Part shown: positions 32,250 to 39,914 of the stretch, piece by piece | How positions within the stretch are numbered: the first letter of the stretch is position 1 | How the letters are laid out: every line of letters starts with the position of its first letter | Origin: Chloroflexota bacterium | GTDB taxonomy: Bacteria > Chloroflexota > Anaerolineae > Aggregatilineales > Phototrophicaceae | NCBI GenBank assembly: GCA_011523545.1 | Contig: WTGN01000083.1 | Span: 1-44,227 of the forward strand | Reading direction: 5' to 3' | Length of the DNA stretch: 44,227 nt | Position numbers and translations under genes: made by a program | Notes under the pieces: generated by a model | Seen by the model: only the letters and a program-made list of their open reading frames with translations | The model's database searches: none | What the model was told of the DNA's origin: nothing

Positions 32250-32717
32250 TCAAGATCGCCCCTCTTCCCGCAGCCGCTCGCGGTCCAAACGCTCGAAGTC
32301 TTCCAACTCCCCATCGTCGCTGAGGCGCACATGCCGCAGCTCGACATCGTCCAAATCATAAACATCCGCGTCTTCAAGCTCGTCCTCATCATAGACGCTG
32401 CGCAGCCGCTCGCCGTCTTCAAAGCGCTCCAGCTGGCGCCGGACTTCTTCCTGGATCCGCTCTTCCCGTTTCCGTGCGCCGCCGCCGTGCTTCTGATAAT
32501 AATCCGTCAGATGCCCCGCCATGCCAATGCCCCAAAAAAAGCTGACAAACATGGGCCAGGGGAAGCCGGGCGAGGTAAGCCAAATCGCCCACAGGAGTAT
32601 GTTGACACCTACATAACTGATGAGATGAGTGAAGAGGGCGTTGCGCTCGTCATACTTGGCTTCCACGCGCCGGCGGATTTCGATCTCAATCTGTGACGGG
32701 CTTTTGCGTTTTTCCAT
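32250..32717 (-). CDS. 2TM domain protein
   Basis: 155 residues. The N-terminal half has RRRVEAKYDERNALFTHLISYVGVNILLW and a second helix (MFVSFFWGIGMAGHL), ending in the YYQKHGGG-type basic turn typical of the 2TM domain (PF13239-like). The C-terminal half is charged and rich in Asp/Glu/Arg, probably cytoplasmic. It is about 100 bases upstream of paralog B on the same strand. Confidence 0.8.
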   Translation of the reverse strand: MEKRKSPSQIEIEIRRRVEAKYDERNALFTHLISYVGVNILLWAIWLTSPGFPWPMFVSFFWGIGMAGHLTDYYQKHGGGARKREERIQEEVRRQLERFEDGERLRSVYDEDELEDADVYDLDDVELRHVRLSDDGELEDFERLDRERLREEGRS

Positions 32718-32836
32718 GGTGCGCTTGCCTTGCTGCCGACGCCTGCAACTTTGACATCGGGCGAGGACATCGGAAACTCACACCCGTTGTCAGCTTGTAC
32801 GCTTGAGACGCTTTTAGGTTGTGTCCATTGTCGATG

Positions 32837-33805
32837 TCAACTCGTGCCGAAGCTCAAGCCGAGCTCGTTGAGCCAGCGGCGGTAGGCGATCGCCGTCTTG
32901 TCGCTGCGCAAGTGCAGCTCCGCCTGCAAATCAAGCGGCAGCAGCTCAGGCCGCTGCGATTGCACGATCGGCAGATCCTGATAAGCGATCTCATCCTGAA
33001 AAGCGCGCAGAGACTCGTCCGTGCTGTCGCCCTGCGTCATCACCATCCACATCCACATCAGCGACTTAACTTCCTCAATCGGCGTGACCATCAGCAGGAT
33101 GGCAAACTTCTCTTCCGCCTCTTTGCGAAAATAAGCGACCAAGGGGCGATGCGCCTTGTAGGTATAACTCACCCAATTGGGCACATGGCTGCCATCGGGA
33201 TTGGGCTGGAAAACGCGGATATCGGAGGCGGTCACGCCATTTTCATCAGTGACGACTTCGTAATCGGGGATCTCGGGGCGTTCCTGCGTGCCCAGGATAT
33301 TCTCATGCACAAAAGGAAAATGGGCGACATCGAGAAAATTCTCCACCATGCGCGGGCCGGCCGCCTGAAATTCATAAGCGCCGCAGAGGATCTTGCGATA
33401 AGCCGGGTCATCCCATTCTTCAAATGGCGCGATGTCGTAAGCCGGCTCGCCCAGGCAGACCCAGACAAAACCGTAGGCGACCGTCGCCTTGTAGGTGATG
33501 GCGCGCGCCTTGGTCGGCGGTTTCTGCTCAGGATGAGCCGGGATGCGCACGCATTGGCCGGCCGCATCGTAAGTCCAGCCATGATAAGGGCATTGCAGCG
33601 TGTCGCCTTCCAGCACCTCGCCCAGCGAGAGGCGCGTGCCGCGATGAACGCAGAGATCTTTCCAGGCGCGCAAGTTATCGCCCGCTTTCCAGATGACGAT
33701 GTCCTCGCCCAGGAGGCGCGCCCCGATCACATTGTTGCTTGCTTCCAACTGCGTCAGCGGCAGCACCGCGTGCCAGTCGTTGAGCAGAATCGGATCGTCA
33801 ATCAT
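32837..33805 (-). CDS. Rieske [2Fe-2S] oxygenase (large subunit type)
   Basis: 322 residues from ATG 33805 (GAGAGG upstream); a TTG at 33820 is less likely. The Rieske centre is CVHRG and CPYHGW (Cys-x-His and Cys-x2-His). The catalytic domain carries the mononuclear iron motif D-x2-H-x4-H in LDVAHFPFVH. It resembles vanillate demethylase-like and ring-hydroxylating oxygenases. The substrate cannot be read, and no ferredoxin reductase is adjacent. Divergent from the SDR gene. Confidence 0.9.
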   Translation of the reverse strand: MIDDPILLNDWHAVLPLTQLEASNNVIGARLLGEDIVIWKAGDNLRAWKDLCVHRGTRLSLGEVLEGDTLQCPYHGWTYDAAGQCVRIPAHPEQKPPTKARAITYKATVAYGFVWVCLGEPAYDIAPFEEWDDPAYRKILCGAYEFQAAGPRMVENFLDVAHFPFVHENILGTQERPEIPDYEVVTDENGVTASDIRVFQPNPDGSHVPNWVSYTYKAHRPLVAYFRKEAEEKFAILLMVTPIEEVKSLMWMWMVMTQGDSTDESLRAFQDEIAYQDLPIVQSQRPELLPLDLQAELHLRSDKTAIAYRRWLNELGLSFGTS

Positions 33806-33836
33806 GGGGCTGCCTCTCAAACGATGCGCTTGCGGG

Positions 33837-33845
33837 ATTATAACA
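33837..33845 (-). promoter_or_regulatory. Extended -10 promoter of the Rieske gene
   Basis: Minus strand TGtTATAAT, about 31 bases before the ATG at 33805. No good -35 seen. Confidence 0.55.
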
Positions 33846-33929
33846 CAGCACGCAATGCCGCCGCGTTCCAGTACCGGAATGGTCTAGTACAGGAGCGCCG
33901 GTGCTGCGATCTAAACTTGCAGAACGCTG

Positions 33930-33957
33930 TACGGGCGAACCGTCGGCTCGCCCCTAC
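33930..33957 (-). repeat. REP unit (single)
   Basis: Minus strand GTAG, then GGGCGAGCC, loop, GGTTCGCCC, in the divergent region between the Rieske and SDR genes. Confidence 0.65.
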
Positions 33958-34018
33958 GGATTGCGCCAAGGATTCTGTACCATGTTCTGAGTCAAAATTG
34001 TATTTGAGAGGGAAACAG

Positions 34019-34780
34019 ATGACACAGATGGAAGGCAAAGCCGCATTGGTCACCGGCGCGGCAGCGGGCATCGGGCGGGCCAGCGCCTTGGCCTTGGCGC
34101 GGGCGGGCGCGGCGTTATGCGCCTCGGATATCGACGGCGAGGGCGCGCAAGCGACGGCGCGAGATATCATCGACGCCGGCGGGCGCGCAATCTCTGTTCC
34201 TTGTGACGTGACCAAGGCGGACGATGTCAGCGCAATGGTCGCGGCGGCGGTCGACGCCTTCGGCCGGCTCGACGCGGCGGTCAACAATGCGGGCATCGCC
34301 GGCTCCTTCGAGCATCGCCTGCACGAAGCCGATGACGCCATGTTCGAGCAGGTGCTCGCCGTCAACCTGCGTGGCGTCTGGCATTGCCTGAAGGCTGAGC
34401 TGAATGTCATGCTGCCGCAGGGGCAAGGCGCCATCGTCAACATTGCCTCGGTCGCCGGCTTGATCGGCGCGCCAAAGGCAGCCGCCTATACCGCCAGCAA
34501 GCACGCCGTCGTCGGCATTACCAAATCGGCCGCCCTCGATTACGCCAAACGCGGCATCCGCATCAACGCCGTCTGCCCCGCGTACACCGACACCGCCATG
34601 GCGCAACGCGCGATCGATGGCAACCCGCTGATGGCGCAGATCATGGCGCGCGCCATCCCTATGGGCCGCTTGGGGCAACCGGCAGAGATCGCCGCGGCGG
34701 TCGTCTGGCTCTGCTCGGATGCTTCCTCGTTTGTGACCGGGCACTCGCTGGTGCTGGATGGCGGTCTGGCGGCGACGTAG
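34019..34780 (+). CDS. Short-chain dehydrogenase/reductase
   Basis: 253 residues from ATG 34019 (GAGAGGG upstream). The frame is open far upstream, but only this part is coding. NAD(P)-binding motif TGAAAGIG, NNAG, active-site Ser in NIASVAG, Tyr-x3-Lys in YTASK, and a C-terminal SDR pattern (LCSDASSFVTGHSLVLDGG). It oxidises or reduces an unknown alcohol or ketone; the Rieske oxygenase next door could share a pathway, but they are divergent. Confidence 0.92.
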   Translation: MTQMEGKAALVTGAAAGIGRASALALARAGAALCASDIDGEGAQATARDIIDAGGRAISVPCDVTKADDVSAMVAAAVDAFGRLDAAVNNAGIAGSFEHRLHEADDAMFEQVLAVNLRGVWHCLKAELNVMLPQGQGAIVNIASVAGLIGAPKAAAYTASKHAVVGITKSAALDYAKRGIRINAVCPAYTDTAMAQRAIDGNPLMAQIMARAIPMGRLGQPAEIAAAVVWLCSDASSFVTGHSLVLDGGLAAT

Positions 34781-34793
34781 GCTTCCGCTTTCG

Positions 34794-34821
34794 TTGACAG
34801 CGTTCGCTCAGCTTATATACT
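34794..34821 (+). promoter_or_regulatory. Strong promoter of the DUF4160-DUF2442 cluster
   Basis: TTGACA (34794-34799), 16-bp spacer, TATACT (34816-34821), with the expected start about 10 bases before the ATG at 34838. Confidence 0.72.
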
Positions 34822-34837
34822 ATGATTGCGAGGCTGT

Positions 34838-35086
34838 ATGGTTACCGTACTTGACAGACGACGGTATGGGTACGATGTTGCAATCTATCCAAAAGATCAC
34901 GATCCGGCGCATGTGCACGTGTATCGCGGCGGGAACGAAGTCTTGATTAACATCAACGATTGGTCTGTCATAGAAAACTACGGCTTTCGCAGTCGTGAAG
35001 TCCGTCGCATATTAAATCTGCTCAAAGAGCATGAACTCTTGCTCAGAGATACGTGGGATCGTTATCCTGGTTCGCTCAAGAGCTAA
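34838..35086 (+). CDS. DUF4160 protein, copy 1
   Basis: 82 residues from ATG 34838 (GAGG upstream). The DUF4160 core is GYDVAIYPKDHDPAHVHVYRG, with the conserved H-x-H in PAHVHVY, followed by FRSREVRRILNLLKEH. Proteins of this family commonly sit beside DUF2442 genes, and the pair has been considered toxin-antitoxin-like, but no activity is established here. The cluster is more AT-rich than its surroundings. A second, diverged copy is at 35445. Confidence 0.85.
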   Translation: MVTVLDRRRYGYDVAIYPKDHDPAHVHVYRGGNEVLININDWSVIENYGFRSREVRRILNLLKEHELLLRDTWDRYPGSLKS

Positions 35087-35104
35087 TGGGGAGCGTAAAG
35101 AGCT

Positions 35105-35416
35105 ATGATTGAAAATCAAAAGATTCCATTTATACATCGGACGCGAAACAGACCGCAACGGGTTCGCTTCAGCGACGACAACGTCATCATTGACTTGGCT
35201 GATGGCCGAGCCATCTCAGCGCCACTTCACTTTTTTCCGCGCTTGAAGGCGGCTAGCCAAGCCCAACGGGAGAACTACCAACTATATCATGTTAGCGTCA
35301 ACTGGGAAGAAATCGATGAAGGCATTGACTTGATCGCCATGCTCACCGGCTTGTACATCAATGACAAACCACGGCCGAAAGAGGCGGTTGAGCGAGAGAG
35401 CGCCGCCACTACTTAA
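35105..35416 (+). CDS. DUF2442 protein, copy 1
   Basis: 103 residues. The DUF2442 pattern is visible as RVRFSDDNVIIDLADGRAISAPLHFFPRL and VNWEEIDEGIDLIAMLTGLY. It lies 18 bases after DUF4160 copy 1. The first segment (N-x-P-Q-x-V-x-F-x-D) is the most conserved part of the family. Its function is unknown; its constant partnering with DUF4160 suggests a paired system. The stop is followed by a remnant of the DUF58 3' end (see 35402-35435). Confidence 0.85.
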   Translation: MIENQKIPFIHRTRNRPQRVRFSDDNVIIDLADGRAISAPLHFFPRLKAASQAQRENYQLYHVSVNWEEIDEGIDLIAMLTGLYINDKPRPKEAVERESAATT

Positions 35417-35435
35417 CCAACACACCGCATATCCG
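35402..35435. repeat. Junction repeat A (relic of the DUF58 gene end)
   Basis: GCCGCCACTACTTAACCAA plus a following CCGCATATCCG recurs at 36029-36067, where it is the real 3' end of the DUF58 gene. Here the same sequence encodes the end of DUF2442 copy 1 and continues past it with 6 bases fewer, so it is a remnant. Confidence 0.7.
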
Positions 35436-35444
35436 GCCGCAAAT

Positions 35445-35690
35445 ATGGTCACAGTATTGTACAGGCAGCGGCATGGATATGACGTTCGAATCTACACTAA
35501 AGATCATCCGCCCGCTCACGCCCATGTGTGGAAGGGAGACAAGAATCTCCAAATCAATCTGATGACATTTGAGGTCAGCGATATTCGCGGCTACAATAGT
35601 AGAGAAATCAGACAGATTCGCAAACTGGTCGCCGACAATAACGTGTTGCTGCTGGACGTTTGGAAAGCATTGCACGAGACAGGAAACTGA
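35445..35690 (+). CDS. DUF4160 protein, copy 2
   Basis: 81 residues from ATG 35445. It shares MVTVL, GYDVRIYTKDHPPAHAHVWKG and the C-terminal NSREIRQIRKLV with copy 1, about 45% identical by eye. The H-x-H motif is preserved. A longer frame to 35361 overlaps DUF2442 copy 1 and is rejected. Confidence 0.85.
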   Translation: MVTVLYRQRHGYDVRIYTKDHPPAHAHVWKGDKNLQINLMTFEVSDIRGYNSREIRQIRKLVADNNVLLLDVWKALHETGN

Positions 35691-35701
35691 GCAGATTGAA
35701 G

Positions 35702-36043
35702 ATGACAGAACAAAGCAGTTTATATCTGAAGCCAGTCATTCACGATACACGCAACGAGCCCCAGGGAGTTAGCTTCACCGACAGTCACGTCATGGTTGAG
35801 TTGGCCGACGGCAGGATCATCGGTGTGCCATTGCATTTTTTCCCTTTACTGGAGGCCGCGAACGACGAAGAACGCCAAAACTACAAGTTGGGGGCTTGCG
35901 ATGTTTATTGGGAAGATATTGACGATGGCATAGACTTGACGGCTTTATTGTCGGGTCTCTACCTTGACACCAAAGTTGAGCACAGAGCGTATTTGAATAA
36001 GCTAATCGCCAAACGCAAGGCGAAAGCCGCCGCCACTACTTAA
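35702..36043 (+). CDS. DUF2442 protein, copy 2
   Basis: 113 residues from ATG 35702 (weak GAAG site). It has QGVSFTDSHVMVELADGRIIGVPLHFFPLL and VYWEDIDDGIDLTALLSGLY, parallel to copy 1, plus a longer basic C-terminal tail (LNKLIAKRKAKAAATT). Its stop overlaps the convergent DUF58 gene by 8 bases. Confidence 0.85.
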   Translation: MTEQSSLYLKPVIHDTRNEPQGVSFTDSHVMVELADGRIIGVPLHFFPLLEAANDEERQNYKLGACDVYWEDIDDGIDLTALLSGLYLDTKVEHRAYLNKLIAKRKAKAAATT

Positions 36044-36067
36044 CCAAGCCAACCCGCCGCATATCCG
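36029..36067. repeat. Junction repeat B (functional DUF58 3' end)
   Basis: The counterpart of 35402-35435. The end of DUF2442 copy 2 and the DUF58 stop (CTA at 36036-36038, minus strand) lie within it. Confidence 0.7.
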
Positions 36068-36953
36068 ACAGAATCAGCCGCTCCCAGGGCGCATCCGTCA
36101 CCAGCGGAAAATAATGCGCGCCCCGCCGCAGGCATTCATCGCGGATCTCATCCCGCCAGGCCGCCACCCGCCGCTGATACAAACCGCGCATCGCCCCATC
36201 CAGCGTCACCTCTTGTTTCGCTTCCGTCTCTATATCGATCAGGCTGAGGTCGCCGCTCGCTTGCGGCTGCACTTCCTCCGGCGCCAGCACATGCACAAAA
36301 GCCACCTCATGGCCGCGGCTGAGCAAGGCGTTCAAGCCATCAAGATAGCGCCCTTCGTAGGAGAACATATCGCTGATGACCACCGTCAAGCCCGGGCGGC
36401 GCGCCCGCAGCGCATAATCATCCAGGGCCGCGTCCAGGTCGGTGATGCCCGCCGCGTCAATATCGGCGATGAAACGCAGGGCGGCGATCCCCCGCGCCCG
36501 GCCCCGCGTCGGCCCGAATGTCGCGGCGCCCTGGCCGTTGACGGCCGTCAGCACCAGCCGATCATTGCTCGTCAGCGAGATATAAGCCAGGCCGGCGAGA
36601 ATGCGTTTGGCGCAGGTGAGTTTGTTCTGCTCCGCCTCGCCTTCTGGCGGGAAGTCCATGCTGGCCGATGCATCAAGGATCAGGTGCACCGCCAGGTCTT
36701 CTTCGTCTTCCAGCAGCTTGATATAGGGCCGCTCCAGCCGCGCGTAGATATTCCAATCAAGCTGGCGCAGGTCGTCGCCGGCGGCGTAGTTGCGGTAATC
36801 GGCAAATTCAACGCTGGAGCCGCGCTTGATCGAGCGCCGATCGCCTTTGATAGCGCCCGCCCGCACCTTCCGCGCGACCAGCATCAGCGGCTCCAGCCGG
36901 CGGCGGATGGCTTCCGGCAATAGCGCCGGGGCAGAGGCTTGTTCTTGCGCCAC
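36036..36953 (-). CDS. DUF58/VWA-like domain protein
   Basis: 305 residues from a GTG at 36953, two bases from the stop of the upstream GNAT gene. The DUF58 signature is VEFADYRNYAAGDDLRQLDWNIYARLERPYIKLLEDE. It is followed by a VWA-like MIDAS region, DASASMDF (DxSxS), and later VVISDMFSYEG. In many genomes such genes sit beside MoxR ATPases; none is seen here. Its 3' end overlaps DUF2442 copy 2. Confidence 0.9.
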   Translation of the reverse strand: MAQEQASAPALLPEAIRRRLEPLMLVARKVRAGAIKGDRRSIKRGSSVEFADYRNYAAGDDLRQLDWNIYARLERPYIKLLEDEEDLAVHLILDASASMDFPPEGEAEQNKLTCAKRILAGLAYISLTSNDRLVLTAVNGQGAATFGPTRGRARGIAALRFIADIDAAGITDLDAALDDYALRARRPGLTVVISDMFSYEGRYLDGLNALLSRGHEVAFVHVLAPEEVQPQASGDLSLIDIETEAKQEVTLDGAMRGLYQRRVAAWRDEIRDECLRRGAHYFPLVTDAPWERLILSDMRRVGLVK

Positions 36954-36955
36954 AG

Positions 36956-37513
36956 TTAATCGTCTTCCTCATCTTCATCGTCATTATCGGGCGCGTCAAC
37001 GCCCGCTTCCTGATCATTCAAATCATCAACTTCGGCATTTGCGTCATCTTCAGCGCTGTCGTCGTCTTCAAATTCAAACTTGAGCACCGCCACATGCCGA
37101 TCGCGGAAGAGTTCCTCCTGCTGTACGAAGCCCAGCTTATCGAAGAGTTTGCGCGCGGCCAGGTTCTCCGGGGCATAGCGCGCAATCACCATCTCGCTGT
37201 TCTCGAAGCCATGCACCATGTCGATCAGATAATCGGCAACGGCGTAACCAAGTCCCTGCCGCTGATGATCCTCATCAATCGTCAGCCGCTCAATGATCCA
37301 CTGCGTCGGCTGCTGCGCGTGGATGAGCATGACGTAGCCGACGAGCTCGCCCTGCCATTCGGCGCGGTAGAAGGTGACGGCCGGGTGGCGCGCCTGCATC
37401 CAGGAGAGCACTACGTTCTTGGTGAAACGCCGTTGCCGCGCTTTGACGCGTATCGCACTCAGCGCCAAGAAATCGCGCAATCCGGTGATTTCGATGAGTT
37501 CAAGCTCGCTCAT
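36956..37513 (-). CDS. GNAT-family N-acetyltransferase with acidic tail
   Basis: 185 residues. GNAT core: YVMLIHAQQPTQWIIERLTID, the acetyl-CoA loop QRQGLGYAVADYLI (Q/RxxGxG/A) and NLAARKLFDKLGFVQQEE. The last ~40 residues are almost entirely Asp/Glu with Ala/Asn, an acidic tail not expected in the family. The tail could bind basic partners; the target amine is unknown. The region upstream is divergent with the catalase promoter. Confidence 0.88.
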   Translation of the reverse strand: MSELELIEITGLRDFLALSAIRVKARQRRFTKNVVLSWMQARHPAVTFYRAEWQGELVGYVMLIHAQQPTQWIIERLTIDEDHQRQGLGYAVADYLIDMVHGFENSEMVIARYAPENLAARKLFDKLGFVQQEELFRDRHVAVLKFEFEDDDSAEDDANAEVDDLNDQEAGVDAPDNDDEDEEDD

Positions 37514-37627
37514 TGCCGGCGCATTTCCCTTCGAAGGCCAGGGCGGCGGCTCGAATGCCGCACAATGGAAATGATATATCAGCGATTTTGCGATAGCAAT
37601 AAGGCGATTCTCGATTGCTCATCTTGC

Positions 37628-37656
37628 TGGACATTGTGCGCCTGCTTTTGTAAACT
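37628..37656 (+). promoter_or_regulatory. Catalase promoter
   Basis: TGGACA (37628-37633), 17-bp spacer, TAAACT (37651-37656), giving a ~40-base 5' UTR. No clear PerR or OxyR site is recognised. Confidence 0.55.
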
Positions 37657-37703
37657 GCTAATCGCTATTAAGTCTTATCGACCCGGCGAATCGAGGAAAC
37701 AGA

Positions 37704-39257
37704 ATGACGAAGCGCAAGCAATTGACAACCGCCCACGGCAGCCCCATTGGCGACAACCAGAATTCACTGACGGCGGGTCCGCGCGGGCCGCTGCTCATGC
37801 AAGATTTTCAACTGCTGGAGAAAATGGCGACCTTCAATCGCGAGCGCGTGCCGGAACGGGTGGTGCATGCCAAAGGCTCGGGCGCCTATGGCACCTTCAC
37901 CGTGACCAATGACGTCTCGCAATATACTAAAGCCAGCATCTTCTCCCATGTCGGCAAGCAGACCGATTGCCTCCTGCGCTTTTCCACGGTGGCGGGCGAG
38001 CGCGGCGCCGCCGATGCCGAACGCGATGTCCGCGGTTTCGCCGTAAAGTTCTACACCGATGAAGGCAACTGGGATATGGTCGGCAACAACACCCCGGTCT
38101 TCTTCGTCCGCGACCCCTACAAATTCGGCGACTTCATCCATACACAAAAGCGCGACCCGAAAACCAATATGCGCTCCAGCACCGCCATGTGGGATTTCTG
38201 GTCGCTCTCGCCGGAAAGCCTGCACCAGGTCACCATTTTGATGAGCGACCGCGGCCTGCCCCAAGGTTATCGCTTCGTCAACGGCTACAGCAGCCATACC
38301 TACAGCTTCATTAATGCCGACAATGAGCGCTTCTGGATCAAGCTCCACTTCAAGACCATGCAAGGCATCAAAACCTGGACCAATGCCCAGGCCGCCGAAA
38401 TTGTCGGCGCCGACCGCGAAAGTTCCCAGCGCGATCTCTTTGAAGCCATCGAGCGCGGCGACTATCCAAAGTGGCGCGTCTGCGTTCAGGTCATGCCCGA
38501 ACATGAGGCGGAGACCTACCATGTCAATCCATTCGACCTCACGAAAGTCTGGCCCCACGCTGACTATCCCTTGATCGAAATCGGCATTATGGAACTCAAC
38601 CGCAATCCGGAGAATTACTTCGCAGACATCGAACAGGCTGCTTTCGAGCCATCCAACATTGTGCCCGGCATTAGTTTCTCGCCGGACAAAATGCTGCAGG
38701 CGCGCATCATGTCCTACGCCGACGCGCATCGCTATCGTATCGGCGTCAATTATGCGGCGCTCCCAGCCAATCAAGCGCAATGCCCGGTGCATACCTATCA
38801 CCGAGACGGCCAGCTGCGCTTTGATGGCAACTATGGCGGCGCGGTCAATTATGAGCCAAACAGCATGGGCGGCCCCGCGGAAGACAGTCGCTACAGCGAG
38901 CCGCCGCTCAAAGTTGACGGCGATGCCGACCGTTATGACCACCGCGCTGGCAACGACGACTATACCCAGCCGGGCAATCTGTTCCGCCTGATGAGCGCGG
39001 GGCAGCAGGAGCAGCTCTTCGGCAATATCGCGGAAGCGATGGAGGGCGTGCCCGAGCGCATCAAGGCGCGGCAGTTGGCGCACTTCTACCGCGCCGATCC
39101 GGCTTACGGGCGCGGCGTCGCAGCGAAACTGGCATTGGATATTGAGCCGATCGCAGATTTGGCGCGCCTGTCGCTGGCTGAGCTGATCGAATGCACCAGC
39201 GAGGAGAATTACGCCGGCGCCCCGGCCCACTCGCCAATGCCGGTAGCGAAAGGCTGA
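37704..39257 (+). CDS. Heme catalase (monofunctional)
   Basis: 517 residues from ATG 37704 (GAGGAAAC upstream). Catalytic His in RVVHAKGSGAYG (residue 55), catalytic Asn in DMVGNNTPVFFVRDP, and the heme-ligand Tyr in RIMSYADAHRYRIGVN. The typical catalase domain (residues 20-400) is followed by the immune-responsive-type C-terminal helical region. It would decompose hydrogen peroxide in the cytosol. A 38-nt hairpin (39276-39313) downstream is the likely terminator. Confidence 0.95.
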   Translation: MTKRKQLTTAHGSPIGDNQNSLTAGPRGPLLMQDFQLLEKMATFNRERVPERVVHAKGSGAYGTFTVTNDVSQYTKASIFSHVGKQTDCLLRFSTVAGERGAADAERDVRGFAVKFYTDEGNWDMVGNNTPVFFVRDPYKFGDFIHTQKRDPKTNMRSSTAMWDFWSLSPESLHQVTILMSDRGLPQGYRFVNGYSSHTYSFINADNERFWIKLHFKTMQGIKTWTNAQAAEIVGADRESSQRDLFEAIERGDYPKWRVCVQVMPEHEAETYHVNPFDLTKVWPHADYPLIEIGIMELNRNPENYFADIEQAAFEPSNIVPGISFSPDKMLQARIMSYADAHRYRIGVNYAALPANQAQCPVHTYHRDGQLRFDGNYGGAVNYEPNSMGGPAEDSRYSEPPLKVDGDADRYDHRAGNDDYTQPGNLFRLMSAGQQEQLFGNIAEAMEGVPERIKARQLAHFYRADPAYGRGVAAKLALDIEPIADLARLSLAELIECTSEENYAGAPAHSPMPVAKG

Positions 39258-39275
39258 TTTCCGCGGCTATTGGTT

Positions 39276-39313
39276 AAGCGCGCCACAAACAATCTCAATT
39301 GGGTGGCGCGCTT
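39276..39313 (+). terminator. Terminator-like hairpin after the catalase gene
   Basis: AAGCGCGCCAC, a 16-nt loop, GTGGCGCGCTT: an 11-bp perfect stem. It is followed by CTGATTG rather than a long U-tract, so efficiency is uncertain. Confidence 0.6.
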
Positions 39314-39365
39314 CTGATTGAGATCAGGCTTCCTTATGGCAAATGGCGATGTGCATTCACGCAAT

Positions 39366-39599
39366 TCAGTTGAATGCGTTTCTAGGTAATCCTGACTTGC
39401 GAATAATCCACGACAAAGTGCCAGGCTTCAATTCTCTGTGGTTGGGTACCGGCACCGTTACAGTAGTGAACTTCCCTGTAGAAAGGAGTATTTTTCGTTG
39501 CATGGTAATGTGGCTTCCTTTTTGGCGCTTCTTCTCAAACCCGTTCAGTACTAGGATATCGCACACTTCACGCCCTGACAGTACCTTCTGTTTAGGCAT
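39366..39599 (-). CDS. hicA: HicA mRNA interferase toxin
   Basis: 77 residues from ATG 39599, which overlaps the hicB stop by 8 bases. The dsRBD-like HicA fold is visible in SGREVCDILVLNGFEKKRQKGSH, with the catalytic His in GSHITM, and TVPVPNHRELKPGTLSWIIRKSGL. It cleaves mRNA when not neutralised by HicB. The region is much more AT-rich than its neighbours, suggesting transfer. Confidence 0.92.
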   Translation of the reverse strand: MPKQKVLSGREVCDILVLNGFEKKRQKGSHITMQRKILLSTGKFTTVTVPVPNHRELKPGTLSWIIRKSGLPRNAFN

Positions 39600-39810
39600 G
39601 AACCATTTTCACTTGCTCGAATTCAACGGACTGATTTAGGCATTCTTGGATTTCACTTTGAGATGCGAATTCGAGAAACTCGGCAACGGCTTCTTTGATG
39701 TTTTCAATTGCCTCATCACGCGTACCTCCTTGACTTACTATATCGTAGTCAAGGCAATGGGAAACGTAACCATCTCCTTCTTTGGTGATACAGACAGTAA
39801 TTGTATCCAT
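39592..39810 (-). CDS. hicB: HicB antitoxin (short form)
   Basis: 72 residues from ATG 39810 (AGAGGG upstream). The HicB-like fold is seen as TVCITKEGDGYVSHCLDYDIVSQGGTRDEAIENIKEAVAEFLEFA. No C-terminal ribbon-helix-helix or HTH DNA-binding domain is present, so it may neutralise without repressing, or use another factor at the palindrome in its promoter. It precedes hicA, the order usual in the hicBA arrangement. Confidence 0.9.
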   Translation of the reverse strand: MDTITVCITKEGDGYVSHCLDYDIVSQGGTRDEAIENIKEAVAEFLEFASQSEIQECLNQSVEFEQVKMVHA

Positions 39811-39835
39811 TGCGACCCTCTCTTGCATCCACAAT

Positions 39836-39875
39836 ATCTTGCAAGATTATATGTCATACGATAGTGGCATGTCAA
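39836..39875 (-). promoter_or_regulatory. hicBA promoter and palindromic operator
   Basis: Minus strand TTGACA (39875-39870), 18-bp spacer, TATAAT (39851-39846): two perfect consensus hexamers. The perfect palindrome ATCTTGCAAGAT (39836-39847) lies immediately after the -10, overlapping the expected start, a plausible autoregulatory site. Confidence 0.8.
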
Positions 39876-39914
39876 TTGGCGGCGGTTGGATGCTTCGTTG
39901 CATACTACACAAGA

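Noticed and set aside
32819..34018. Upstream part of the SDR reading frame
   Set aside because: The frame stays open for ~1200 bases before the SDR start because it is antisense to the Rieske gene. The real SDR starts at 34019 with a Shine-Dalgarno.
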